A model generated the notes under the pieces. It was not told the origin of the DNA. It made no database searches and saw only the letters and a list, made by a program, of their open reading frames with translations. A stretch of DNA of 63,534 bases from an uncultured Prevotellaceae bacterium (lineage in GTDB: Bacteria; Bacteroidota; Bacteroidia; Bacteroidales; Bacteroidaceae), in the NCBI GenBank assembly GCA_947166305.1, contig CAMVDV010000018.1, forward strand, positions 1 through 63,534, given 5' to 3'. Positions 40,751 to 49,952 of this stretch are shown here, in pieces. The first letter of the stretch is position 1. Each line of letters opens with the position of its first letter. Made by a program: the position numbers and the translations under genes.

Positions 40751-40866
40751 AAGAGAGGAAATGAAAAAGGGGTAAATAAAGGCATCCAACTGCTTTATTC
40801 CTCCATTTTCAGTTTATAATTCTCATTTTTCATTTCCCATTTTCATTTTTTCATTTTCCCATTTTC

Positions 40867-43263
40867 TTAAAGTTCCACCAGCACGCGGAAATTTATCATA
40901 CGGCCCGTCAGGTAGTTGGGCACAGCGTATTGGTGGTTGGAAATATCCGTTATCCAATAGTAGCTGCTCACGTTGTCGAGACCGAAGATATTGAAGCAGT
41001 CGAGGCCCAGCCAGACGTTGCGCAGTCGTTTGGCACGCCTGAGGTGATGGTCTTCGTTGTTCACCAATCGGTAGTTCATGCCAACGTCGAAGCGCTTGTA
41101 GGCAGGGGCTCGGAAGGCATTGCGCTCAAGTCCTGTATGCGGCGGGCCGAAGGGAAGTCCGTCGGCAAACGAGGCTTTGAGGTTCATCTTCCATCGGGTT
41201 GTGCCAGGGAAGTAGTCCGAGAAGAAGAGATTGATGTTGTATCGCTGGTCGGTGGGCTGAGGAATCTTCTGTCCGTTCAGGTTCATCGAGGCTTTCATCA
41301 AGCCGAAACTGATCCATGAATCCGTGCCCGGGACGAACTCGCCGTAGAGCTTGAAGTCGGCTCCCACGACGTAACCCGTGGCCAGGTTGTTGCCGTAATA
41401 GACAATCTTCAGGTTGTCCACGTTGTAGGGATTCAGCTTCCATTGTGCCTTGTAATAGACTTCTGTGGTGAACTTGAAGGGTCGCTGGGCAATCTTGAAC
41501 TTGTATTCCATGCCGGCCACTACCTGGAACGAGCGCTGCGACTTGATGTCCTTGTTGAGCTGAACGGTGGTGTTGCCTGCTACGGTGACGGTGTCGCGCA
41601 GTTCCTTATAGAACGGTCGCTGATTATACAGGCCGAGAGCGAGGCGGAAGGTGAAGTTGTCGTTGGCAGCCGGCACAAATCCGATGCTGGCACGTGGGCT
41701 GATGAGCCATTCCTTGTTCCAGCTCCAATAACTGAGTCGGAATCCGTAGTTAAGGCTGAGGATGCCGATGCCGCTCTCCTTTCTCCAAGTGTCCTGGGCA
41801 TAAAGCTCGAGATGATTGGAGTTAATCTTGCTGACGGCACGCATATTGTAGATGACTTGCAAGTCCTTTCCCGTATGTGGCACGCTGTATCCGCTGCTGT
41901 CGCGATACTCCCATTCGTTGCTGTTTTCGCGCACCTTCTCATGCTTCCAGCCCAATCCTGTCTGCATGGTGTGCGAGCCGAGTTTGAGGTCGTAGCTTAG
42001 CTTCATGGCTTGGACGGAGCTGTAGAGGAAGTTGCGGGCGTGCTCCATATAGGAGCCTACGCCCAGCTGTTCGTCGCCATTCGTCTCGTTGAGCCAGTAT
42101 TGACCCTGAATGTCATACGTCTCCTTCTCCCGGTTGCTGAATGCCGAGGCTGTGAGGCTCAGGGCGCCTTTGCCGAGCCTTCGTGATGCACGGATGGTGC
42201 CAAAGAGCGTCTGGAACTGGTCTTCTTCCTTTCCGTCGAAGTAGACTTTGAAGCTCTTCACGTCCTCCATCGTGCCGAACTTCGTCTCGCGGTCTGACGG
42301 CTTGAAGTTGTAGTTGTTGCGGTTGATATAGACGATGGCGTCGAAGGTCCAGTCTTTTGTCGGTGCCCAGCGCAAGTAAGCCTGATAGTCGAGGAAGTTT
42401 GGCTTGTACTCGCCCTTCGTCTCGAGGCTTCCGAGCATGTACTGGTTCGTCTTGTAGCGAAGTCCGTTCGAGATGGAGAACTTCTTCTTGCCGTATCCCA
42501 CATAGACGCTTGCTCCGAGGAGGCTGGCGCTGATACTCGTCTCGAAGCGCTGAGGATGCGCATAGGTGATGTCGAGCACTGAGGACATACGGTCGCCATA
42601 CTTGGCTTCGAAGCCGCCGGCCGAGAAGTTGATCTTCTCCACCATATCGCTGTTGATGACGGAGAGGCCCTCTTGCTGTCCGCTGCTGACGAGCATGGGA
42701 CGATAGATTTCCACGCCGTTGATATATACACAGTTCTCATCGAACGAGCCGCCTCTGACGTTGTACTGGCTGGAGAGTTCGTTGTGTGTGCTCACGCCGG
42801 CTTGAGTGGCCACCAGTTCCTCCACGGCGTTGCCGCTGGTGGAAGGCATTCGCTTGAGGTCGTTCTTGTTCAGTTCCTGCATCGAGCCCATCTGCCGTCG
42901 CGTTTCGGCCACGGTCACTTCCTGCATCTCCTTGCCGCTTTCCTTCATTACGATGTTGAGCGTGAGGTTGCCCCGAGGCTTCTTCAGCACGCGCCGACGT
43001 GTCTCGTAGCCTATCATGCTATAGACCACCACCACGCTGTCGGCCGTGCGGAACGTGAGGTTGTACTGCCCTTCGATTGAGGCCGTCGTGCCAAAGGGCT
43101 GACCTTCAATGCGTACCTGACACAGCGAGACGGGGTCCTGGCTCTCGTCCAGCACCCGCCCTTTGAGGAAGACGCGAGCCGTGTCGGGCGCCTCCTCTTC
43201 CTGCGCTGCTATGTTCATAATGCCCCAAAATAGAGGCAAAAGCATCAATAAGAAACGTTTCAT
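40867..43263 (-). CDS. TonB-dependent receptor with N-terminal carboxypeptidase-like domain
   Basis: A 798-residue outer-membrane receptor. A signal peptide (MKRFLLMLLPLFWGIMNIAAQ) supports the start at 43263. It is followed by a CarboxypepD_reg-like domain (GRVLDESQDPVSLCQVRIEG), a plug domain (SSQYNVRGGSFDENCVYINGVEI) and a beta-barrel ending in a phenylalanine-containing strand (MINFRVLVEL). No SusD-like partner lies next to it, so the substrate is unknown. It depends on TonB/ExbBD at 19-24 kb. Confidence 0.88.
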   Translation of the reverse strand: MKRFLLMLLPLFWGIMNIAAQEEEAPDTARVFLKGRVLDESQDPVSLCQVRIEGQPFGTTASIEGQYNLTFRTADSVVVVYSMIGYETRRRVLKKPRGNLTLNIVMKESGKEMQEVTVAETRRQMGSMQELNKNDLKRMPSTSGNAVEELVATQAGVSTHNELSSQYNVRGGSFDENCVYINGVEIYRPMLVSSGQQEGLSVINSDMVEKINFSAGGFEAKYGDRMSSVLDITYAHPQRFETSISASLLGASVYVGYGKKKFSISNGLRYKTNQYMLGSLETKGEYKPNFLDYQAYLRWAPTKDWTFDAIVYINRNNYNFKPSDRETKFGTMEDVKSFKVYFDGKEEDQFQTLFGTIRASRRLGKGALSLTASAFSNREKETYDIQGQYWLNETNGDEQLGVGSYMEHARNFLYSSVQAMKLSYDLKLGSHTMQTGLGWKHEKVRENSNEWEYRDSSGYSVPHTGKDLQVIYNMRAVSKINSNHLELYAQDTWRKESGIGILSLNYGFRLSYWSWNKEWLISPRASIGFVPAANDNFTFRLALGLYNQRPFYKELRDTVTVAGNTTVQLNKDIKSQRSFQVVAGMEYKFKIAQRPFKFTTEVYYKAQWKLNPYNVDNLKIVYYGNNLATGYVVGADFKLYGEFVPGTDSWISFGLMKASMNLNGQKIPQPTDQRYNINLFFSDYFPGTTRWKMNLKASFADGLPFGPPHTGLERNAFRAPAYKRFDVGMNYRLVNNEDHHLRRAKRLRNVWLGLDCFNIFGLDNVSSYYWITDISNHQYAVPNYLTGRMINFRVLVEL

Positions 43264-43364
43264 CTTATATAATAACGTAAAAGACGGCCCTTTTTGTATA
43301 TCGAAGGGCAACTTTTTTTGCATCCTGCCGTCTTGGCCGTCTTGCATGGACACGATGCCTCACT

Positions 43365-43452
43365 AAAATCCACACGAGGATTCGGCAAAAAGCACATGAG
43401 GATTTGGGTGAATCCACACGAGGATTTGGGTGAATCCACACGAGGAGTTTTG
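43365..43452. repeat. 22-bp tandem array, four units (AATCCACACGAGGATT type)
   Basis: Four adjacent 22-bp units; three contain ATCCACACGAGGA and one AGCACATGAGGA. Related units occur at 48911-48954. The array lies between the receptor start and the aquaporin terminator. Confidence 0.9.
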
Positions 43453-43530
43453 CGTCAGGTCAAGTGGACGTGCATCTGTCGGCTCGTCTGGTCCGTCGGA
43501 GCAGACTGTTCCTCTCTTTCGGCCGTGGCA

Positions 43531-43568
43531 AAGAAAAACCCCGAAGGAGCATGAAGTTCCTTCGGGGA
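43531..43568 (-). terminator. Terminator of the aquaporin gene
   Basis: CCCCGAAGGA and TCCTTCGGGG form a 10-bp stem; on the minus strand it is followed by TTTTTCTTT. Confidence 0.88.
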
Positions 43569-43603
43569 CAATGGTTCATAGGGGATGACGAAAGGTGAGA
43601 GGG

Positions 43604-44269
43604 TTATTCCTTCGTCTCAATCACCTTCCAGAGACAAGCAGCCACGAGAGCACCTACGAAGGGACCTACGATGAAGATCCAGACGTTGGCCAAAGCTTCG
43701 CCACCAGTAAAGATGGCAGGACCGATGGAACGGGCGGGGTTCACGCTCGTGCCGGTGAAGTAGATGCCTACAAGGTGGATGAGAATCAGCGACAGACCGA
43801 TAGCAAGGCCGGCAAAGTTGTTCGTCGCGCCATTCGTCTTGTGCGTTGCGCCAAGCACTACGAACACGAAGAGTGCCGTGAGGATGATTTCCACGGTGAG
43901 CGCCGTGCACCAGCATCCGTTGCAGCCTGCACCGATGCCGTTTGTGCCGATACCCGTCTCGGCGCCATAGATGGCTGCAAGTGCAGCACCTGCGATGATG
44001 GCTCCTACGACCTGTCCGCACATATATCCGGCGCAGTCCTTGAAGCTGATGCGCCCTGTGCAGAAGCAGCCAAGCGTGATAGCAGGATTGATGTGGCATC
44101 CGGAGATACCGCCGATGGTATAGGCCATGGCAACTACTGCAAGACCAAAGGCGATGGCTGTGCCGACAACAGAAGCGGCATCCGTTCCGCAACTAAGGCT
44201 GACGGCAGCACCGCAGCCCAGGAATGTCAGTACGAACGTACCGATGCATTCAGCAATGTACTTCTTCAT
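43604..44269 (-). CDS. Aquaporin (MIP family, AqpZ-like)
   Basis: A 221-residue channel with six helices and two half-helices bearing the NPA motifs (GCHINPAITLG and SVNPARSIGPA). The arginine after the second NPA is present. The pore residues fit water-selective AqpZ-type better than glycerol channels, although this is not certain. It has an unusual number of cysteines. A promoter lies about 120 bases upstream and a terminator directly downstream. Confidence 0.9.
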   Translation of the reverse strand: MKKYIAECIGTFVLTFLGCGAAVSLSCGTDAASVVGTAIAFGLAVVAMAYTIGGISGCHINPAITLGCFCTGRISFKDCAGYMCGQVVGAIIAGAALAAIYGAETGIGTNGIGAGCNGCWCTALTVEIILTALFVFVVLGATHKTNGATNNFAGLAIGLSLILIHLVGIYFTGTSVNPARSIGPAIFTGGEALANVWIFIVGPFVGALVAACLWKVIETKE

Positions 44270-44350
44270 AAGTGTTAAAATGTTAAAGTGTTAAAAGGTT
44301 AAAATATTAAAATGTTGACGAGTTGACAAGTTGACGAGTTGATAATTAAA
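44270..44350. repeat. 8-bp tandem tracts in the aquaporin leader
   Basis: GTTAAAAT/GTTAAAGT units are followed by GTTGACGA/GTTGACAA units, about nine in all, placed between the promoter and the ATG. Confidence 0.8.
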
Positions 44351-44389
44351 ATGTTTAATGGTTAGATGTTTTTTGAGGTTTCGACGTTG

Positions 44390-44397
44390 CAAATATA
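44390..44397 (-). promoter_or_regulatory. Promoter element (TATATTTG) of the aquaporin gene
   Basis: The minus strand reads TATATTTG about 120 bases upstream of the ATG. Confidence 0.5.
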
Positions 44398-44512
44398 GCA
44401 TTTATTGCTTTTTCTTGCAAGAACTTCGGCTTAAAAGTTTGCTCTCTCGTGCGTTTTTTTTGCGTGTCATCACTCCTCGTCAACTTGTCAACTTTTTCAC
44501 CTTTTCACTTTT

Positions 44513-46606
44513 TCACCTTTTCTTTTCGTGCGTCAGTTCCCAATAGGAAGTGTTCATCTGCTTCATTGCCAGCGTGCCTACAATCCAGCTTTGTATCCAG
44601 CCGGTGAGTGTGCTCATCGAGCCCCATCCGGCATCTGAATTGGAAGCCCACCAGTTCCAGTCGCGATAGTTGAAGGCTCTGTACCAAGCGCCGTCGACGT
44701 CTTGCTGCTCGTCGGAGCAAGCCTGGATGCGCACGAGGAAGTCGCCGAGCTTGTCGGTCATCTTTCGGATGGCAGGGTCGCCCGTGGCGCGAGCTGCCTC
44801 GTTGAGTCCGAAGAAGGCAAAGTTGGAGGTGTAGAGCATGTCGGCCACAGGGTCGCCGTTGTGGAAGATGAGCGGAGCTTCGCCGCGTCCGTAGTCGGCA
44901 TTGCTCTTTGGTCCGGCAAAGTCACCTTTCGTGGGGTCGCCCAGTTCCTCGCGGATAGCGCCGCATTCCATTTGGTTTGACTTCAAGTCGTTCACGATTG
45001 TGTCTAACCAGTCGCGATGTTCTTTGGTCGGCTCCACGCGGTAGAGCCATGCCAGCGGCAGCACCATGCGCGCCTTCTCCTGTTGTATGCCGTTGGTCCA
45101 CTTCCAGTCCTTGGGGTAGGCAGCCATTGTTGCGGAGATGCCTTTCTTGGCAGTTTCGAGGAAAGCAGGCTCGCCTGTGAGTGAGTATTGCCAGAGATAA
45201 ACAGCCCAGAGCCAGCTCTCATAATGAGGATGAGGGTTGACGAAGTGTCGGTTCTGGTAATGCTCGATGCCGTTTTTCACGATGTCTCGTCCCTCATGTC
45301 TGTCTCCTTGGAATCCGTCAAGCCCTGTCAGACGCAAGTTTCCGTCGATGGCAGCGCGGAGCTTGGTGTCCCATCGGTGTTCGCCCATCAGGTGTGCAGC
45401 CAGCAGCGCGCCGAGCAGATAGCGTGCGTTGTCGTCGCCGTAGTGCGTATCCTTCGTGCTTCCGAAGAAGCCCCAGCACAACAGTCCGTAGCAGGGACTG
45501 TTGGGATCTGAGCGATAGACCTCGGTGGCTTCGGGGAGAGAGTAGTCGATGAGGCGATGTGCGGTCTCTATGTATTTTTTCTGTCCAAGCAGTTTACCTG
45601 CCAAAGTCAACGCCATGGCAGCTTCTCCGTGAACGTCGGCACGTAGCCAATAGCGATAGTCTTGGCGTCCGTCGGCATCAACGGCTGAGTAGTGTCCCTC
45701 CATGATGCCCATGCTTCCGTCGCCGTCGGCTGCTGTCTGCGGCAGAGCCGGGCCTTTGGGCAAATAGACGTTTTGATACTTCATTAGATAGTCGTCCCTC
45801 CACGACGGGTGAACGAAGAAGTGTCCCTTCCAGAACCAATCTACACCTTTCCTGATGGCGTGGATTGCAGCAGAGTCGGGGAGCGCATCGTTCTTGCCAT
45901 AAGCAGGCCATACGAGCATCGGCCACTTGTCAAACTTGACGCCTGTGCCTGTCAGTTCGCTCAAGAGGGCTTCCCAGAAGGCTTGCCATCTGTGCTCTGG
46001 CATAAGGCGAAGTTTGGAGAAATCGGAGAGGCAGGCTGTTGAAAGATAGAGGTTAGGCTGCGGGCAATCGACGAGCGGAAACGTCTCGGTGCCTTCGAGG
46101 CCAAAGACAGCATTGTCGAAACCTGCCACGCGAGCCAGGACAAGTTTGGGACGTACGGGCTGAGTCTGCACGAAGCGTGCCTGGTTGACCGAGAGCAAGT
46201 CCATAGGCTTGAGGCTTCCCATCGGCTCGGTGACGCAGACGCGCTCCACGCCTACTGTCCTCACCTTGGGCTCTTCGTTCCCTTTGATGCAGGCGAAGTC
46301 GGCATAGACGTGCAGTTTCTTCTTGGCGATGAGGGCCATGTCCTCTGGTGAGAGGATGCTGGGCTTCTTCGCCATGTCGGACAGCAGAAGCACCGTTGAG
46401 CCTTGTGGAGCGAGATAGAGAGCCGAGAAGTTGTCGGCGGCGTGGCGGAGGTTGTAGCCTTCATCTCGCAGAAGTTTGGCGAGATCGTTTTCGAAGGATG
46501 CCACGCAGATGATGGTTCCTTTGTCGTTTGAGAATGCTTTGGTTGCTGCGCCGAAAAGGAATGCCGACAGCAGCAGGAGTGATAACTTTGATAACTTTAG
46601 TTTCAT
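44513..46606 (-). CDS. Secreted protein of unknown family, probably alpha/alpha-barrel glycan-active
   Basis: A 697-residue protein with a signal peptide (first ~26 residues). I do not recognise a named family. The N-terminal ~250 residues include alternating strands and helices (LLRDEGYNLRHAADNFSALYLAPQ), and the second half is rich in helical hairpins and aromatic residues (HYESWLWAVYLWQYSLTG; YRAFNYRDWNWWASNSDAGWGSM), as in six-hairpin glycosidases or polysaccharide lyases. It lies 10 bases downstream of the GH95-like gene, so both are made together and probably act on the same glycan. Confidence 0.6.
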   Translation of the reverse strand: MKLKLSKLSLLLLSAFLFGAATKAFSNDKGTIICVASFENDLAKLLRDEGYNLRHAADNFSALYLAPQGSTVLLLSDMAKKPSILSPEDMALIAKKKLHVYADFACIKGNEEPKVRTVGVERVCVTEPMGSLKPMDLLSVNQARFVQTQPVRPKLVLARVAGFDNAVFGLEGTETFPLVDCPQPNLYLSTACLSDFSKLRLMPEHRWQAFWEALLSELTGTGVKFDKWPMLVWPAYGKNDALPDSAAIHAIRKGVDWFWKGHFFVHPSWRDDYLMKYQNVYLPKGPALPQTAADGDGSMGIMEGHYSAVDADGRQDYRYWLRADVHGEAAMALTLAGKLLGQKKYIETAHRLIDYSLPEATEVYRSDPNSPCYGLLCWGFFGSTKDTHYGDDNARYLLGALLAAHLMGEHRWDTKLRAAIDGNLRLTGLDGFQGDRHEGRDIVKNGIEHYQNRHFVNPHPHYESWLWAVYLWQYSLTGEPAFLETAKKGISATMAAYPKDWKWTNGIQQEKARMVLPLAWLYRVEPTKEHRDWLDTIVNDLKSNQMECGAIREELGDPTKGDFAGPKSNADYGRGEAPLIFHNGDPVADMLYTSNFAFFGLNEAARATGDPAIRKMTDKLGDFLVRIQACSDEQQDVDGAWYRAFNYRDWNWWASNSDAGWGSMSTLTGWIQSWIVGTLAMKQMNTSYWELTHEKKR

Positions 46607-46616
46607 GATATAAATT

Positions 46617-48830
46617 TTATAAAGGTTTTAGCTGTAATGTCTCCCCTCGGCGTGTTTTGAATCTGAGGGTCTTTCCGCTGAGCAGACTCTTCGTCTTGCC
46701 GTTTGCGATGAGGCTCACCTGCGTCTCGGGCCAAGGGTTTTCCATGATGCAGGGTCGTCCCTTCTCGCTGTAGATGCCGACGGGCTGAATCTCTCCGCCG
46801 ACGATTGATGCCGTGACGAGGAAAGCGCCGTAGGCCCTGAGGCTGCGGAAGCTGGCGTTGCTGCTTCGCGGCCAGTTGGGGAAGACGCGGAGGATGCCTT
46901 CGTAGCTCTGCATCATCATCTCGTTGATGGTACCTGGCACGGCCGAAAGCGTCTCGAGTCCACCTCCATAGGCATGGATGTAGCAGTTGGGGTACGACCA
47001 TTTACTGATGCGGAACTTGAGATGCTGCAGCAAGAGTTCGGGCGGATAGCCTATTCTTGCAGCGCCCGGATAGACGGTCTCGATGCCGTTGCTTGTGGAG
47101 TTTCCCCAGTCTTTTCTTTCTGTCTGCTGCCATTTCCCGAGGTCGCGGAGCATGATGTCGTTGTATTCTGGCGTGAGATGCGGTCCGACGAGGTCGGTCG
47201 GGATGAGCGTGGCGTGCATGTGAAGGCGGCTGATACCGCTTGGTTTCTGTCCGTCGCGCTCGCAGTAGTCGAGGCTGAGCTGTCCCTGCTCGTCGCGTCC
47301 CGTGGGGAAGGCGCTGAGGTGCCGGAGGATGTCGTCCCACTTGTCGCGTCGTTTCTTGTCGGTGCCGAGGAAGATGCTCAGTTCTTTAGCACCCTGGATT
47401 GCCATGCGTGCCATGCCGAGCGACATGAGACAATTGAAGTCTCCTTCGCCCTCGTCGCGTGGATTCGTCTCGTTGAAGACGTCGCCACGGACGACGTAGC
47501 GGCCGTCTTCGAGTTTGAGGAAGTCCTCCCAGAAGTCGGCGCAGGCGAGCAGGAAAGGGTAAACTTTGCGGGCGTATGCCTTGTCGAAGGTGCTGTGGAA
47601 GTGCATCATCATGTTGGCAGCCACGAAGGAAGCGTTGGTGCGCTGTTTCCAGAACATACATCCGTCCTCAAGGTCTTCGAGCTGTCCCTGTTCGTTGCGG
47701 TGCCATGCTTGCGTGACGAGTCCCTTCGGACCCAGCCCAACGGGGTAGAGTATGCCGCGGCAGCGGCAGAGGTTCCAGGCGTGGCGCCGGCCTTGGTCCA
47801 TGTATGCGAGCATCGGCTCCTCGTAGTTTTCGGTCAGGCAGATGTGGTTGGAGGAGAATTGTGCCCAGTAGGGGCTTTGGAAGTTGTAGTTGAGATGGTA
47901 GTCGCCCGACCATTCAGGAGCGTCGGAAGTGATGAATGGTCCCCAAAGTCCGGGTGCAAACTTGTCCCCGCTTGAGGCGCAGGCGAAGATATAGTGCGAC
48001 TGATAATAGAAGCGCTCGAGCATTTCGTCGCCGAGGCTTACGTCCGACAGCCCCCAGAACCATTCCCACCAAGCCTTGTGTTCCGCTCTCATCTTCTCGA
48101 TGTGTCCGGGCGTGACGTGGGATGCTTCGCTGATGGCTGTCTCGCGCGGGGAGGAAGTTTCGTGCGAGGTGGAGAGCGTGCAGACGATGGTATGGTGTTC
48201 TCCTGCCTTCAGATGCAGTTCGCCTTGTTCGTGGTTCATGGCGATGTCGATTTGACAAGGCCATTGCAGATAGGGAATGTCGCGGAAGGAACGTTCCACC
48301 CATGCGCATCCCTGCTGTGCTCCGCCTGCTGTCTGCGACTCGTCTCCCTCGGCAGCCCAGAGGCGCAGACTGAGCGTGACGTCGGAGGTGGCATCAAGTT
48401 CTATCACCACCTTACCATCCGTTCGTGCCACCCATGCGCAGACGTGCAGCTCAGCTTCGGCACCTTTGAACGTGGCTTTAAGCATGGCCGAGCCCGGAAG
48501 TTGCTCGGCGCTGTAGCTGCCTTTCAGTACAGGTCCCGTCAACGTCAGTCCGCCGGGCTGGGCTATTCTGCCGCGTGTGTAGTCGCAGACGGCTTTCCAG
48601 AAGTCGTTCTTGCCGAAGTAGAAGGTGAGCCCTTCTGCCGATGGAGCCATGACGAGCCCGATGTCGCCGTTGCCGGTCAGCGGAGCGTCCACGGCTCTCG
48701 TCGAGGGAACGTGCTCCGGGTAACGGTCGAAGACGGCTTTGTAGCGGTCGATTTCGGCCGAGCTGCGAGGGAAGGCAGCCAGTCCCGACAGCACAAAGAG
48801 GCAGAGGAGCAGAGTGAGTTTTTCTTTCAT
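46617..48830 (-). CDS. GH95-like glycoside hydrolase (alpha/alpha-barrel)
   Basis: A 737-residue secreted protein with a signal peptide (MKEKLTLLLCLFVLSGLAAF). The N-terminal beta-sandwich begins with the LTGNGDIGLVM signature of GH95 and related families. The (alpha/alpha)6 region has WSGDYHLNYNFQSPYW, a likely acid cluster RGDVFNETNPRDEGEGD, and ends with NEMMMQSYEGILRVFPNW. GH95 members are alpha-L-fucosidases or galactosidases; the actual substrate is unclear. It heads an operon with the 697-residue protein and has a TATCTTTG promoter. Confidence 0.72.
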   Translation of the reverse strand: MKEKLTLLLCLFVLSGLAAFPRSSAEIDRYKAVFDRYPEHVPSTRAVDAPLTGNGDIGLVMAPSAEGLTFYFGKNDFWKAVCDYTRGRIAQPGGLTLTGPVLKGSYSAEQLPGSAMLKATFKGAEAELHVCAWVARTDGKVVIELDATSDVTLSLRLWAAEGDESQTAGGAQQGCAWVERSFRDIPYLQWPCQIDIAMNHEQGELHLKAGEHHTIVCTLSTSHETSSPRETAISEASHVTPGHIEKMRAEHKAWWEWFWGLSDVSLGDEMLERFYYQSHYIFACASSGDKFAPGLWGPFITSDAPEWSGDYHLNYNFQSPYWAQFSSNHICLTENYEEPMLAYMDQGRRHAWNLCRCRGILYPVGLGPKGLVTQAWHRNEQGQLEDLEDGCMFWKQRTNASFVAANMMMHFHSTFDKAYARKVYPFLLACADFWEDFLKLEDGRYVVRGDVFNETNPRDEGEGDFNCLMSLGMARMAIQGAKELSIFLGTDKKRRDKWDDILRHLSAFPTGRDEQGQLSLDYCERDGQKPSGISRLHMHATLIPTDLVGPHLTPEYNDIMLRDLGKWQQTERKDWGNSTSNGIETVYPGAARIGYPPELLLQHLKFRISKWSYPNCYIHAYGGGLETLSAVPGTINEMMMQSYEGILRVFPNWPRSSNASFRSLRAYGAFLVTASIVGGEIQPVGIYSEKGRPCIMENPWPETQVSLIANGKTKSLLSGKTLRFKTRRGETLQLKPL

Positions 48831-48859
48831 GGCACAGGGGAAACGTCGGTTTCCGAGTG

Positions 48860-48867
48860 CAAAGATA
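48860..48867 (-). promoter_or_regulatory. Promoter element (TATCTTTG) of the GH95-like operon
   Basis: The minus strand reads TATCTTTG 30 bases upstream of the ATG at 48830. Confidence 0.65.
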
Positions 48868-48910
48868 CGAAGAAAAATTAAAAATTAAAAATTAAAAATT
48901 AAAAATGAGG

Positions 48911-49086
48911 GGAATCCACACGAGGATTTGAATAAATCCACACGAGGATTCCAAGCTTCCTACACATACATTGAAAACACTGTTCGTTCTCGCCGACGCA
49001 AAACGACCCGTGGATGATTGGCGATTTACTAATGAATAAATCGTGATTTACTAATGAATAAATGGCGATTTACTCGTGTGTAGTTT
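48911..49086. repeat. Long 22-bp-periodic region, eight positions
   Basis: Units 1-2 (48911-48954) contain ATCCACACGAGGATT. Units 5-8 (48999-49086) contain GATTTACTAATGAATAAAT or ACTCGTGTGTAGT. The two segments are exactly 44 bp apart, two more 22-bp steps with weakly related sequence, so the 22-bp phase runs through 176 bp. It lies between the divergent GH95 operon and the M15 peptidase gene. Confidence 0.75.
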
Positions 49087-49149
49087 CCGTTTTTCCCACG
49101 ACAGACGGATTGTCGCTCCCTTTTTCTTGCACGGATCGCCTTTTCTTCG

Positions 49150-49157
49150 TACCTTTG
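49150..49157 (+). promoter_or_regulatory. Promoter element (TACCTTTG) of the M15 peptidase gene
   Basis: TACCTTTG lies about 125 bases upstream of the ATG at 49281. The transcript would begin just before a heptamer tract. Confidence 0.6.
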
Positions 49158-49160
49158 CTC

Positions 49161-49267
49161 GACCATTGACCATTGACCATTGAGCATTGACCATTGACCA
49201 TTGACCATTGAGCATTGGCCATTGAGCATTGAGCATTGACCGTTGAATTTTGAATTATTAATTTTGA
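49161..49267 (+). repeat. 7-bp tandem tract (GACCATT) in a gene leader
   Basis: About twelve units of GACCATT/GAGCATT are followed by worn GAATTTT units. The tract fills most of the leader between the promoter and the peptidase ATG. Confidence 0.88.
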
Positions 49268-49280
49268 ATTGCTCCTTCGT

Positions 49281-49952
49281 ATGCGCGTCTTTTCATTTTT
49301 CATTTTTTCATTCTTTCATTTCCTCATTTCCTCATCTTTCCTTTTCGGCCAGAACGTAGGCGATGCCTCCAGCGATTTCTGTCAGACTGAGATTCCCGAC
49401 AGCGTCTGGCAGATGATGCAGGACAAGACTTTCCGCGAGAACCCCTATATCGGTCGTGCCGACCTCCGCTATGTCCGCGTGCTCCATGTCGATAAGGACG
49501 GCCATACGCATCGGGGCGAAATGGTGGTCAACAAGAAAATTGCCGACGACGTAGTGGACATCTTCCGCCAACTCTACGAGGCCCGCTACCCGATAGAGCG
49601 CATGGTGCTGCCCGACGTCTATGATGCCGACGACGAACGGCAGATGCGGGCCAACAACACATCGGCCTTCTGCTATCGCAACGTGGCAGGCACGTCCAAG
49701 CTCTCAAAGCATTCCCGAGGGCTGGCCATCGACGTCAACACGCTCTACAATCCCTATTGCAAGGTGAAACAAAACGGCCAGCGCATCATCCAGCCATCAA
49801 ATGCGGCACGCTATCTGAAGCGCGACAAGAAGTTCCCCTACAAAATCATGAAGGGCGACCTCTGCTACAAGCTCTTCATCGAACGTGGCTTCGAATGGGG
49901 AGGAGAATGGAAAACCGTGAAGGACTACCAGCACTTCGAGCTCAAGGAATGA
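49281..49952 (+). CDS. M15-family D-Ala-D-Ala carboxypeptidase-like protein
   Basis: A 223-residue protein with a phenylalanine-rich signal peptide (MRVFSFFIFSFFHFLISS). The zinc site of M15 peptidases is seen as SKHSRGLAIDVN (His and Asp) and DYQHFEL (His), with the WGGEWK segment before it. It probably trims peptidoglycan peptides, as VanY-like enzymes do. The ATG at 49281 is chosen over an upstream TTG. Its 3' end overlaps the end of the convergent SusE/F-like gene by 11 bases. Confidence 0.83.
   Translation: MRVFSFFIFSFFHFLISSSFLFGQNVGDASSDFCQTEIPDSVWQMMQDKTFRENPYIGRADLRYVRVLHVDKDGHTHRGEMVVNKKIADDVVDIFRQLYEARYPIERMVLPDVYDADDERQMRANNTSAFCYRNVAGTSKLSKHSRGLAIDVNTLYNPYCKVKQNGQRIIQPSNAARYLKRDKKFPYKIMKGDLCYKLFIERGFEWGGEWKTVKDYQHFELKE

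Noticed and set aside
40867..43263. SusC-type receptor of a polysaccharide utilisation locus
   Set aside because: It is shorter than SusC proteins and no SusD partner is adjacent; a plain TonB-dependent receptor is the safer call.
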